DNA of 26,311 bases. Source: Rhizophagus sp. LPA8_4_AMF. Taxonomy: Eukaryota > Glomeromycota > Glomeromycetes > Glomerales > Glomeraceae. The stretch spans positions 1 to 26,311 of the forward strand of contig JADRCO010000798.1 of NCBI GenBank assembly GCA_021464525.1, written 5' to 3'. Below, piece after piece: positions 8,865-18,756 of the stretch. Each line of letters opens with the position of its first letter. Positions within the stretch are counted from its first letter, which is position 1. Position numbers and translations under genes: made by a program. The notes beneath the pieces were generated by a model. It worked only from the letters and a program-made list of their open reading frames with translations, had not been told where the DNA came from and made no database searches.

Positions 8865-8916
8865 TGGATGGTTGCCTATAATTATAAAAAATTATTAAGT
8901 GAATATAATAAAATTA

Positions 8917-9168
8917 TTAAGTAAATATAATAAAATTATCAGATTTTCCAATCAACGCCTCGATTTCTTTATTTTGAACGAATAGTTCGGATGCAACTCG
9001 TACGGCTCTTTGGGACAACCTTTGTGACTCCTTTCCTTTCCTCTTTTTTCGGTTAAGCGAATGCGCTCGCGAGGCGTTGACTTTGGAGATTGGCACTTGT
9101 AAATATATTCCCTTCCATTGTAAAGAAAGGCTACCCTCAACCCATTGAACTATAAAAAACCTTTCTCG
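8917..9168 (-). other. 83-codon open frame at the end of the array (possible last exon)
   Basis: Stop-to-stop frame without an early ATG. It starts inside the repeat block (IVQWVEGSLSLQWKGIYLQV) and continues into unique, basic sequence: HSLNRKKRKGKESQRLSQRA, then VRVASELFVQNKEIEALIGK, ending at TAA 8917-8919. The basic helix followed by a Leu/Glu-rich helix looks like a C-terminal tail of a DNA-binding protein or transposase, but no family is certain. A second frame of 62 codons overlaps it and looks less protein-like. Because it is fused to the unit that recurs through the array, it may show the ancestral gene end from which the array expanded. Confidence 0.35.
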
Positions 9169-9624
9169 TTATTCATAAAGGAACATTACTAATTAAGTAA
9201 AAAAGTTAAAAAGATTTTTATTTTTATAAAAAAGAATTTAAAGATAGAAATAATTATAATTTACTTACGACGAGAGTCTAATTTGTTCTGCCTTTAGTTT
9301 AATATGATTCCCACCATTTATTAGAGGAGAGATATTTTCCTATCCACTTGTAATTATATTCTTTTTCTCTATTCATAGAGGATAAATAAACCAAGGTAAA
9401 GAAAAAGTCACTAATTTTTTTTTGTAAAAAAAAAGATTTAATTAATTTATTACACTGTGAAGAAAAGCTACCTTCCACTCAGTTGATTATGTAATCTTTC
9501 TCGTTATTCATAAAAGAACACTATTAATTAAGTAAAAAAGAAGTTACTTCAAATTTTTTTTTACAAAAAAGAATTTAAAGATTAAAATAATTATATCGGG
9601 GGTCCAATTTATTCTGACTTTTGT

Positions 9625-9813
9625 TTAATATGATTCCTTCCATTTATTAGAGAAGAGATATTTTCCTATCATAAGATATTCCTCCAGACTAGTAGTAATA
9701 GGGAATTTGGCACTCATGCGAACAGTCTTAAACATCCTACCGTGCCAAAAGTGTACAACATTCAGCCCCTTCCTTTGTAGCTCTTTATCATCAAAATTTT
9801 GTTTTACAAAAAA
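9625..9813 (-). other. 62-codon open frame unique to one array unit
   Basis: In a unit whose spacing is about twice normal (9462 to 9980), a minus-strand frame reads LQRKGLNVVHFWHGRMFKTV, then RMSAKFPITTSLEEYL, and merges with the repeat sequence IGKYLFSNKWKESY before TAA 9625-9627. The other units lack the first part. The peptide is well mixed and not low-complexity. It may be an original exon kept in one unit, or foreign sequence captured by the array. The family is unknown. Confidence 0.35.
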
Positions 9814-10859
9814 AGAATTTTAAAGATCAAAATAATTATAATTTACTTACGACAAGGTACAATTTATTCTACCTTTTGTTTAATATGATTCTCCTATTCG
9901 TAGATGATGATTGCTAATTAAATCAACTAAAGTAATATAAAAATTTTAGATATAATTATAATTTACTCACACCATTGAGGAAAGGCTACCTTCAACCCAT
10001 TGAATGATGTAACCTTTCTCGTTATTCATAAAGGAGCTATACTAATTAAGTAAAAATGAAGTTACTTAAAAATTTTTTTTTTATAAAAAAAGAATTTAAG
10101 ATCAAAATAATTATAATTTACTTAAATCAAGGTACAATTTATTCTACCTTTTGTTTAATATGATTCCCTTTTCTCTATTCGTAGATGATTGCTAACTAAA
10201 TCAACTAATATAAAAAAATTTTTAGATGTCACATATTGAGGAAAGGCTACCCTCGATCCATTGAACGATATAACCTTTCTCGTTATTCACAAAATGAACC
10301 ATACTAATTAAGTAAAAATGAATTTACTTAAGAATTTTTTTTTTTACAAATAAGAATTTAAAGATCAAAATAATTATAATTTACTTACGCCAAAGGTCCA
10401 ATTTATTCTACTTTTTGTTTAATATGATTCCCTTTTCTCTACTCGTAGAAGGTGATTGCCAATTAAATCAACTAAAGTAATATAAAAATCTTTAGATATG
10501 ATTATAATTTACTCACATATTGAGGAAAGGCTACCCTCGGCTCATTGAATGATATAACCTTTCTCGTTATTCATAATAAGAGCCATACTAATTAAGTAAA
10601 AATGAAGTTTACTTAAAATTTTTTTTTACAAAAAGAATTTAAAGATCAAAATAATTATAATTTACTTACGTCAGGGTCCAATGTATTCTACCTTTTGTTT
10701 AATATCTCTATTCGTAGAAGATGATTGCTAATTAAATCAACTAAGTAATATAAAAAATTTTTAGATATAATTATGATTTACTCACATATTGAGGAAAGGC
10801 TACCCTCGACCCATTGAACGAAATAACCTTACTCGTTATTCATAAAAAGAACCATACTA

Positions 10860-11035
10860 ATTAAATCAGCAGTGTCGGCAACTTGGAAAAATCCAGAAGA
10901 CATACTACAAGGTTCCATCCCAATATCTATAAGCGAACCATCGGTATAAAATTCGAATCTCTTTTTATTTTTATTTTTCTTATAAATTTTTAATAATACA
11001 TTACGTGTAGGTTCTATATATTTTGTAATTAAAAT
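10860..11035 (-). mobile_element. RNase H fragment of a non-LTR retrotransposon
   Basis: The frame opens after TGA 11036-11038 with a Lys/Asn-rich lead, then KKRFEFYTDGSLIDIGMEPC and SMSSGFFQVADTADLI, where it runs into the tandem-array sequence. F-x-[FY]-[TS]-D-G-[SA] is the first strand and first catalytic Asp of the RNase H fold, and the Gly-Ser/SMSSGF spacing suits RNase H domains of retroelement reverse transcriptases. The Glu and the other Asp residues of the active site are absent, since the fragment stops at the array boundary near 10862. It is a dead, truncated piece. A cellular RNase H is less likely given the Lys-rich lead. Confidence 0.7.
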
Positions 11036-11327
11036 TCAAATAAATATAGTAAATTTTTTAAAAAAGAAGTTAATTAAATTTTTTTTTTTATAAAAAAGAA
11101 TTTAAAGGTCAAGATAATAATAATTTGCTTACGTTGAGGATCCAATTTGTTTACCTCTTTGTTTAATATAAAAGAAACATTGATTCTTTAGAGGAGATAC
11201 TTCCAATCCATTCATAAATGTATTTTTCCCATTTGTAAAGGTATATCACTAATTAAATAGATAAAGTAAAGAGAAAGTTACTTAAAATTTATTTATTTAC
11301 ATCATGAGATCCAGCTTGTTCCATTAA

Positions 11328-11556
11328 TTAAATTTTTGTAAAAAAATTTCATTTATAAATCTGTCCCTCAATGCGTTCAAGAAATTCATTACATTGTACT
11401 ATTTAATGCCACAATTGGATATTCCCAAGAACCCGTTTTGCGCAATAACTCGCCATCCAGTGATCGTAGAAAGACGATCAATAGCTCGTTGGAATCCGCT
11501 CGTCGAGACGGTTCGAATGGTACTAAATCATCTTTCTGGCATCGATAGATGGTGAG
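11328..11556. other. GC-balanced island open on both strands, unknown
   Basis: The plus strand is open for 75 codons (11328-11555), containing MPQLDIPKNPFCAITRHPVI and VERRSIARWNPLVETVRMVL. The minus strand is open for 55 codons (11556-11389), containing DLVPFEPSRRADSNELLIVF and LRSLDGELLRKTGSWEYPIV. Both look protein-like and cannot both be real. The inverted CTCGTCGAGACGG core at about 11500 and its contrast to the AT-rich surroundings also fit a dispersed repeat or the end of a mobile element. Confidence 0.35.
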
Positions 11557-12409
11557 TTATTTTTGCCAATTATTTTATTACATGATAGTATCTTTTTTTA
11601 AGAATGAAAGAAAATAAATCATAAATAATCAATAAATATAAAAATCATCAATAATTGAATATATTCTTATACATACTTCGTTATATCAGGAAAATGTGAA
11701 AATAATTTTAGTAGAATTATTTACACAAATTTCGTTAATTGTATTTAAACAATTGAGATGGTGATGTTCACAAAATTTTTTTTTTTGTTGATCCATTAGG
11801 AGACTAACTGCAGCACTATAAGGCAATCGGGTGATAATCGCAAGGATTTTGTTTCGAAGTTGATATTTCTTTTCGTTCTTGCAAATAATTCTGCTCCTAG
11901 TAATAATTCTTCATTCCGTGAATCTATTATTTGTATTTAACTGACATTTCTATTCCTTCTATAATTTTGTAAATATCGCCTCACGTGCCTGTCATTTCAA
12001 GTATTTCGTAAAATATTTAATTTCTTATTACCAATTTTGAAAAATTTGACGCACAGAGCACATAATACATTATAATTAATTTATAAATTACTTATCATAA
12101 ATCAATTTGACAATTAGAATATGTCGTTTCTTTTCGAATCATTTTTTGTTAATCAGAAAAGTTCAATTCACCGATTGATGTCAACCTCGGCACCAATCTA
12201 GAAAGAATTTATTCATAAAAAAAGAATAATAAAACAAGTCATTAAATAGAATTATAAATACAAATACAGTACATATATTTTCAAACCTAACTCCAATTTT
12301 TGTTTTAATAGTTGGGAAAGCATTGATTAATAAATTCAGATTCAGATACTGTTAAGAGAAATATAGTTAGAACATTCAATTATTTAAAAGATAATGAATC
12401 TATTATATT
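11557..12409. other. AT-rich gap
   Basis: No frame of note on either strand and no inverted or direct repeat ends found. Poly-T at about 11778. Confidence 0.4.
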
Positions 12410-12970
12410 ACCAACCTCATTAATTTATGCCCATCAATTTCATTGGATATGCGATTTTTACAAGAATCTCAAGGACAATATGTATTTGTATGCACCATTT
12501 TCATAATTCTATCCAATTTCTATGAGTGCTTTCCTCTATTGTTTGTTTTGACAGACGACCATATTGCTTCTGAATCACAGGATCTAAAATTTGCATATTT
12601 TCATTTATTGGTTTTGTCTTTTGATCAATAAATCCAATAATCATATCAATAATTTCACTGTATCCGGATTTGTTAAACGCCAAAGAATACGAATACCTTG
12701 TTTATCGGCTTCTTCGCAAGTGTTTTGATAGCTTGATTTCTATTTCATCTTTGAAAATAATAATATATGTTTCTTTTGAAGTACAACTTCAACTAAATAT
12801 TCAGAGCCTTTCATCCTCCGCTTTTTCAGTATGATCTTCAAAAAGTGATGATTATTATAAAAAAGCACAGTTATCAGCATAATATAAATACATAAGATAA
12901 ACTTGCGAATAATTTCATTAAGATAATGATGTGAGACTTCTATTCTTTTATTTCGTAAACTTTTAAACAT
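12410..12970 (-). pseudogene. Multi-frameshift pseudogene, unknown (possibly transposon-derived)
   Basis: From ATG 12970 a frame runs to TAG 12740-12742, then goes on in the same frame with TCEEADKQGIRILWRLTNPD and TVKLLI to TGA near 12638. The coding-like signal then passes to another frame from about 12683 (SGYSEIIDMIIGFIDQKTKP, then ILDPVIQKQYGRLSKQTIEE), ending at TAG/TGA near 12501. A last piece beyond it, in another frame, has YCP, a stop, DSCKNRISNEIDGHKLM, with a Cys-x-x-stop-x-x-Cys spacing that may once have been a zinc-binding tail. Other frames of the first part also look coherent (YIIIFKDEIEIKLSKHL), so more frameshifts exist there. Clearly a broken gene. Family not identified. 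Confidence 0.5.
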
Positions 12971-13152
12971 TATCTACATAATTTAAATTTTCAAAATTTA
13001 ATTACTATTTATATTTAAGAATTACAAATTGTTATTTTTCTATTTACTACATAAAGACACCTGACATGACCGATAATCGCCTTAAGATTTGATCAAACGG
13101 ATTCCATCACCATCTGAACGCGATAATTACGAAAATCAAGAAAAAAAATTTG

Positions 13153-13290
13153 TCAAAATTGAAGTACGATACAGGAAATTTTAAAAAGAGCTTTACCTGA
13201 ATTCTCCACCATTAAGCTACTTTTTATCGATTGACTGATTTCCACGGTCAACCGTGGATTGTGTTCCATGTGATGCAACTCAAACAGATT
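13153..13290 (-). other. 45-codon open frame, possible exon
   Basis: Open from after TAA to TGA 13153-13155: NLFELHHMEHNPRLTVEISQ, then SIKSSLMVENSGKALFKISC. A donor-like CAG|GTAAAG lies inside it at about 13199-13194, so the exon may end there. It contains the 8-bp palindrome at 13241-13258. The family is unknown. Confidence 0.25.
13241..13258. repeat. Perfect 8-bp inverted repeat
   Basis: TCCACGGT CA ACCGTGGA: perfect 8-base arms around a 2-base spacer. It is GC-rich in an AT-rich setting, so it stands out. It could be a dimeric protein-binding site; a two-base loop is too tight for a good hairpin. Confidence 0.6.
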
Positions 13291-13539
13291 TTACTGCACT
13301 TTTAGCATGAGAGCTTTCTCTTATGAGATTAGTTATTTTTTAAATCAGGATATTAAAAAAAGAAAAAGTTAAATTCATTCGGTTTAATTTCAATACGTCA
13401 GCAGTTCAACTCATTATTATTACTCGGATTAATCCTAAAGCGTATTATGTTTTGATGATGATTAAGAATTATGACAAAGAAAACAAAGCTCGATATTTAT
13501 AATAATAAAATATTCCCATACTAACCTTTTCAGATTGGA

Positions 13540-13822
13540 ATGACATCATATGTAGATTATGCAGATCTAACTACCAAAGTTTAATCAAACAATTAAAGAT
13601 AATGTCGAAAGAAATAATGGTGTAAATCCTGAAATTAAATAGCGCAATTAAAACAAAAATAAAAATAAAAATAAGAAATTAGGAATTTAAAGTGGATCAT
13701 TTGCGTGTAGCTGAATTTTTTCATATTAACTGCGGGAATCTGCCGAAGACTATTTAAATGTAGTGAGACCGTTCCTGGAAAATAATCAGAGATCATATCA
13801 TAAATCTGAAAGGAAACTTTGA
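13540..13822 (+). pseudogene. Frame-hopping coding relic, unknown
   Basis: Consecutive coherent pieces on the plus strand: ATG 13540 MTSYVDYADLTTKV then TAA; KDNVERNNGVNPEIK in another frame; after TAG at 13680-13682 EFKVDHLRVAEFFHINCGNL to TAA 13755-13757; then LNVVRPFLENNQRSYHKSER in a shifted frame to TGA 13820-13822. The last two overlap neatly, indicating one frameshift. A CTAACCTTTTCAG acceptor-like site directly precedes the first piece. The family is not recognised. Confidence 0.35.
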
Positions 13823-14654
13823 ATAATTTAGATAACTAAATAGCCTGAAACAGCATCATAGACAACGATTGCAGGCATATATATGGATCGACATGTTTTT
13901 TCTGTACTTCTGAGATAATCGTCCTGTGAGATATTAATCCGCTATCAGCTATGTATTTTCATTTATCTTCCCGGCCTATTATTGAAGATTTATTTTTCAA
14001 AAAAATTTGTCGTTACATTATAAATATCTGAAGCAATAATAGTGAAATATCCATCAACTGTTAGTAAGTTAGCGATCTATTACATAAAATATTTGAATGA
14101 GCGACATGAATTTTTAAATATTTAATTCTTCTCCGGCATAAATAATATCGTCATCCTACCTCTGTTACAATAAAATTTTCATAATCATTAGATGATTCAG
14201 CCAAGAATTTCGAAGGTTATAAATTATAAAATTTGAAGCTAATTGCCTTAATTATATGATGGTTTTATACGAAAATAAATAGTTCATTAAATGTGGTAGG
14301 CACAGAAAAGTTTCTGTGCTTAAAATAGTAACTCGATTAAGAGGAAATGAGTTATAAGCAAAACATCTGCATGATTTTCATCGTATTTAAATTCTTATTT
14401 CAACATCGCATCGATATTAATAGCATTTAATTATCATCGTGACGATGTAGGATATATTGTGGCGTTGACACTATTATAACTTAAATAAGGCTTTTTATTT
14501 ACGTATTTCCTTTAGGAAATTTATCAACAACTTATTTCAACTCTATATAAAGCCACATGATAAAGAATCTCATTTTACATTATGAATGAATTCAAAAGCC
14601 TTTTTATTTAAATATTACAATAAATTGGTTAAATAAAATTATTGAAATTATACA
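13823..14654. other. Gap with weak signals only
   Basis: AT-rich. Around 14220-14355 (+) a frame with one TAG (RHRKVSVLKIVTRLRGNE) is slightly coding-like. A perfect inverted repeat, GCACAGAAA AG TTTCTGTGC, lies at 14300-14319. Nothing else can be supported. Confidence 0.3.
14300..14319. repeat. Perfect 9-bp inverted repeat
   Basis: GCACAGAAA, two spacer bases, TTTCTGTGC. Its function is unknown; it is isolated from any supported gene. Confidence 0.55.
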
Positions 14655-14985
14655 AATAAATAACATTATAAAATTATCAATTCTTTAAATACCACATGTT
14701 TCAATCATCTAGTGTAATACTTACTTTAATACATTTAAAGTGGCTTACGCAATAATATTGTTTATTTCATCTTACAAGCCTCATTTCTTAGGTGAATTAT
14801 CGATCCACAGCAAGATTTCAGAAAGAAATCATCTGGCGCAATACTTATACTTTGCAGTGGCTTAATCACTGAAAAGAAGGCTTATTATAATATGAAATTT
14901 ATAATATTGTGTAAATTATCGATTCTTTAAATACTACAATCTGGTACAGTATTAATGCTTTGCAGTGGCTTTACCGATAAAATGA
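14655..14985. repeat. Three diverged tandem repeats of about 120-135 bp
   Basis: Each copy starts with an AATTATCRATYC-type block (about 14657, 14794, 14912) and ends in a TTTGCAGTGGCTT or TTTAAAGTGGCTT block (about 14739, 14856, 14965). Between them lies a shared segment resembling ATCWGGYRCARTAYT. The copies have diverged by substitutions and indels, so this is an old tandem duplication. No coding potential was seen. Confidence 0.6.
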
Positions 14986-15230
14986 GGTTTATAGGGTACA
15001 TTTAAATCGCTTTACTTCCCTCTTTTTCACCTGCTCTATCAACAAATAAATGAAATAAAAACAAACTTTTGATACAAGCTACCATTTTGTAAAAACATGA
15101 TACATAATAACTAATATATAATGCATAAATTTATTGTATATATAAATAATTGTATTTATGTTATACTATTAAAAGCTTTTTATTAACAAAGCAATTAAGC
15201 AAATTATCAAAATAAAGGAAACGGAAATCG

Positions 15231-15455
15231 TTAAAAGTCTGACGCACTATTATACGGTAAAATAGTACTAAAAAAAAGTGCATTGTCAAAAAGCAGGGGT
15301 AGGATCTCCCCAGGAAGGAAAATGCGTGGGTTAACACAAAATTGTCCGACAGTACATAAATAATCCTTCGCTTCGCTCCAGAAAACTAGAATATATTCTG
15401 CTATTTTTAACCTCTTCAAAATGAATAAGGATGGAAGATTTTCTTTATAACCCAA
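15231..15455 (-). other. 74-codon open frame, possible exon
   Basis: Minus-strand frame of well-mixed sequence without an ATG start: NLPSLFILKRLKIAEYILVF, then WSEAKDYLCTVGQFCVNPRI, ending at TAA after NSASDF. It is hydrophobic overall and has two nearby Cys residues. The DNA is less AT-rich than its surroundings. It could be a relic exon or a piece of a dispersed repeat. No family is recognised. Confidence 0.28.
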
Positions 15456-15675
15456 CCGTAAACAGGTTAATAAAAATCATAAAATTTTTTTTACAAATAA
15501 ATTTTTTCTGAAGAGATGAAAATTAAATGATATTTAAACTTAATTAAGAACAAGAGAATGAGTATTATAACCATGATTATATTGTAAAAAAATTAGCAGT
15601 ATTCATAGTGTTTTAAGATAAAAAACCACTGTAGATATCATTAGAAATAGAGGCTCAATCCCATAATAGTTAAGC

Positions 15676-15714
15676 ATTTATTTATTTACTTATTTATTTA
15701 TTTATTTATTTATT
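15676..15714. repeat. (ATTT)n microsatellite
   Basis: About nine tandem ATTT units with one C interruption near 15689. Confidence 0.85.
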
Positions 15715-15825
15715 AGATTTTAGCGAATTAATATACAAACCTACAGTATATTTAATAAATAAATAATTCTTGTTTCATAATTTAAGCATAAAAATGGTTA
15801 AAATGATTTAAACCTCAAGATGGAT

Positions 15826-15960
15826 AAGACCGTTCTCACGGACTGATTAATCAGACCGTCATAAAGACCGATCCAGGTCAAAAGACCAGTCCTCATGGAC
15901 TGGGACTGGGCAAATTCAAACTTGTATCTGTCAAATATTTCTGACTACACAAGACCCCTG
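15826..15960. mobile_element. Palindrome-rich element end (possible MITE relic)
   Basis: A cluster of GACCG, GACTG and CAGTCC motifs lies in both orientations within AT-rich DNA. It includes the perfect 12-bp palindrome CTGATTAATCAG at 15843-15854 and the hairpin CCAGTCC TCAT GGACTGG at 15886-15903. Such repeated GACYGGTC-like motifs are typical of subterminal regions of hAT-like MITEs, and the stretch ends with a CCCCTG that could be a terminus. No matching inverted end or target duplication could be found upstream, so the boundaries are guesses. Confidence 0.4.
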
Positions 15961-17553
15961 AAATACAGTTTTTTTTGTCAGTCATCTGTTTAATAAATAT
16001 TTATAATAATGGGAATTTTTTATATTGGTAATCTTCATTGTAATGAGTGAAGATATCGAAGTAATTTGCATTAACATAAAACGAATTCTTACCAACCCTG
16101 CTAATCCTTATCTTTAAAATGATTGGAAATTCATCTCTATACCTTTTCAAAAAAAAAAAGTATTTACGACAGAATTTCTTGGAAACATGTTGATAATTGA
16201 ACATAATTCAACAAATTTTATTTACATTTATTAGCGCACATTTTTATTGTATTTAAAGTAATTTTATCATGAAACCGCTATATATTTTTTATAATAAGCG
16301 AAAGAAAATTACTTAATCGTAAAACAATTCTGCGTCCGTCTCTGATGTTCATTAGACCTAAAACAATAAATGTTTTACGTCGATCAATCGCAGATTGCAG
16401 ATTAACCCTGATTTGATATTTCATCTATTTTTGGTGGTTTGAACAGATTTTTTTACTCTTCAACAACTTTAACTAAGGAGACATTATCTTTAACCGGACG
16501 GTAGTTCTTCGTCGTTAAGCAACCAAAAAGAAGTCAATTCAAACTCTTTAAGTATTCCTTGAAACGTTAAAATTCTTCATAGACTTTTACAAGGTAACTA
16601 TTCTTAGTTCATAATTCAAATTATAACTGTTAATTGTATCTAAACTATTATATTAAAATGAATTAAGTCAGAATGTTTCAATGTTTCATTTCAAAAAAAT
16701 GATAAAAAGAAATTGGACTTGATATGTTATAAATAAATTATTTAATTTAATTGCCAAATAATTTTTCGATTACATAGATTTCTTATACTTTTTTTTAATA
16801 CTTTTTAATAATTATAGGTTGGCTGCGATTTTGGGTTCACGATCTAGTCTTTGAAAACCTTCGAAAATTCGGTTAATCTTGGTAAGCATCATTCATTGTT
16901 TAGATTAATTTATTTGGATGCGAGTTATGATAAACCTTTTTTTTTACATAATATCATAATTCAAAATTTACATTCCATTTGATATATTTTTATAGATGAT
17001 GCGAATGAAATTCGTTAGCTTGCAAAGATAATTATAGATACAACAATCTATAAACTAGATAATTTAATCCAAATTTATATTTTAAAATACTCGTTTTCTG
17101 AGATCCTTTCAATAATATCAAATATGATAATAATTTAAAGATACGAACAATTACCTTAAAAGATGATTCTTTTTCGATATTGGTATGCACGATATTATAA
17201 TGGTAATGAAAAGAATTTTTATTATTGTTATTTATTTATTTTTTTTGTCTTCAAATTCGCAACTTACTAAATTTTTAAATTGTTTGAATTATAAATCATC
17301 AAACATAGACGATAAAGTATTCACAATATTGTAATAACTTTTTATAATCTTTATCAGGAACGTTTGATCATCTAAAAAAAGTCATCATTTAATATCTTAC
17401 CCGAAATTGAGATCTGATTTCCATCAGGTGTATTTAGCAATGTAGATTTCAAGGTAAATATGACCCCAGTCAATTAGCTTTCTATTAATTCAGTTATGTT
17501 TGTTTTTCTTCTTTATTAATTATTATTTTATTCACTTTTAGTATAGAAATCAG
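15961..17553. other. Long gap with no supported gene
   Basis: AT-rich on both strands. A small exon-like stretch at about 16819-16880 (+) lies between an ATTATAG acceptor-like site and a TTG|GTAAGC donor-like site, with one open frame (WLRFWVHDLVFENLRKFG); it is too short to call. The 67-codon minus frame at 16001-16204 is Phe/Tyr/Lys-rich and probably chance. Confidence 0.35.
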
Positions 17554-17679
17554 ATGTTACTTGTATTAATCAGAAAGTCAGTTAATAACGTAATAGATGA
17601 TATAATCAGGATCAGGAGTAACACAAAGTTGGTCTTGAAGAACAAAGAAATAAAAGTAAATGATCCTATAAATGATTAA
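17554..17679 (+). other. 41-codon ATG frame, doubtful small gene
   Basis: ATG 17554 to TAA 17677-17679: MLLVLIRKSVNNVIDDIIRI, then RSNTKLVLKNKEIKVNDPIN. Composition is plausible but with few informative residues. Unknown. Confidence 0.2.
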
Positions 17680-17799
17680 AGTAATGGCAAATTGCAATTG
17701 GTTGTTTTTTAATAGAAATAACATAAAAATTGATTATAGGAAATCATCAATCAATAATTCCAATCTTTGGGCGTCAATATTGATATTTAGGCACAAAAT

Positions 17800-17946
17800 A
17801 TGAAGAAGTGCTTCTTGCTGGTAAATAATCTGAATAAAAGCGTGGGAACAAACGTAGAATTCGTTCAGTATTTGAATACATAGCGTTATAATCTTATAGA
17901 TGATCTGGATGAAGCTGTGGAGAAAAAGTTATTAAATTGTCTTTAA
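17800..17946 (+). pseudogene. 48-codon frame with one TAG, unknown
   Basis: From ATG 17800 the frame reads NNLNKSVGTNVEFVQYLNT, a TAG, then YNLIDDLDEAVEKKLLNCL, and TAA 17944-17946. A second frame over the first codons is also protein-like (KYEEVLLAGK), hinting at a frameshift near 17825. The acidic helix after the TAG is convincing. Probably a relic of a larger gene; no family recognised. Confidence 0.3.
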
Positions 17947-18537
17947 GAAATTTCTTTAATATTAATTTTTTTTTATTTTTAATTTAAATTAGATTATATA
18001 AAAATGAAAGCAATTGAGTGACGTTCTTTGCCTTGTAAGTGACCTTTAATTTTTACTTATTTTTTATAATTTTTTATGATATACTGTACTTCGGAAATCG
18101 GAAGGTAAAAGTGTTCTCGTTAAAAGATTAATTAAAAATTGTAAATAATATTTTTAGTGATAATTAGAAAATAATGATGTTGGGTTAAACTAAAGTATGG
18201 GATTGTTTGGGATTGTTTGGTAGTTCTTCTTTAGGAGGCAGTATGGATTTGAACATCAATGTGTCGTTAAGTAAATAATTAAATCGTATGCCACCGTTGC
18301 TATGATAGTTAATTTATTCAAAACTACTATATATATATCTAGTATTTAGGAATTGATTCCCCAGTTTGAAATTCTCCTTTATTGCGTAGGTGTCCCCAGT
18401 TGTTAAATAACGAGGCGAATTTTTTTGAATCTATGATATTATAGCAACTCAACACGTAAGAAGAGCAAATATAGTGAGGAATTTTTATTATATGTAAATT
18501 AATAATGATCTATCTAATTCATTATTTATTATTATAA

Positions 18538-18756
18538 GCATTTGCAGCAGGGTAAGCAGAAGCTCCTGCTACAGGTAGAAAACTTTTCATCAGAGGAATA
18601 GGTCATTACCTTTCGATGATTCTTAGGGTGCCGGAATAAGGTTTACCAGAGATGGTTAATCGGAACCTACAAAGGATGCTGAGTAACATAACCGAAGGAC
18701 AAGTTATAGAAAGCCAAAGAGCCATTATCATTGGCGGCTCGCTGACAATCGAATGA
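18538..18756 (+). pseudogene. 73-codon frame with two in-frame stops, unknown
   Basis: The frame reads AEAPATGRKLFIRGIGHYLS, MILRVPE, TAA, then GLPEMVNRNLQRMLSNITEG and QVIESQRAIIIGGSLTIE before TGA 18754-18756. An earlier TAA lies at 18553-18555. The stretch is clearly less AT-rich than its surroundings and has an Arg/Gly/Met-containing peptide unlike random AT-rich translation. Only single-base stops interrupt it. I recognise no family; transposon protein or a decayed cellular gene are both open. Confidence 0.35.

Larger units (their letters stand above)
8480..11330. repeat. Degenerate tandem array with recurrent splice-donor-like boxes
   Basis: Units of about 260-285 bp recur. The block (G)AAAGGCTACCCTC starts at about 9125, 9462, 9980, 10241, 10525 and 10794. 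Each unit has two half-units. On the minus strand both contain GTRAGTAAATTATAATTAT, a 5' splice-site-like box, at least ten times across the array (for example near 9263, 10390 and 10675), and an ACTTAATTAG acceptor-like end. Short exon-like pieces between them, such as GNHIK and EKGYIVQWVEG, recur with stops. The most regular copies are 9980-10860. Diverged half-units reach to about 8480 and 11330. This could be a satellite born from an exon-intron pair, a tandem gene cluster in decay, or tandem transposon tails. Foreign coding fragments lie inside it. Confidence 0.75.

Noticed and set aside
8952..9140. 62-codon minus-strand frame (Arg/Lys/Ser-rich)
   Set aside because: It overlaps the 83-codon frame at 8917-9168, whose helical pattern and continuity with the repeat block look more real.
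8480..11330. CRISPR-like array
   Set aside because: The units are about 265 bp, degenerate, and have no short identical repeats with unique spacers; the context is eukaryotic.
16001..16204. 67-codon minus-strand frame
   Set aside because: Phe/Tyr/Lys-rich with a poly-Phe run; likely a chance frame.
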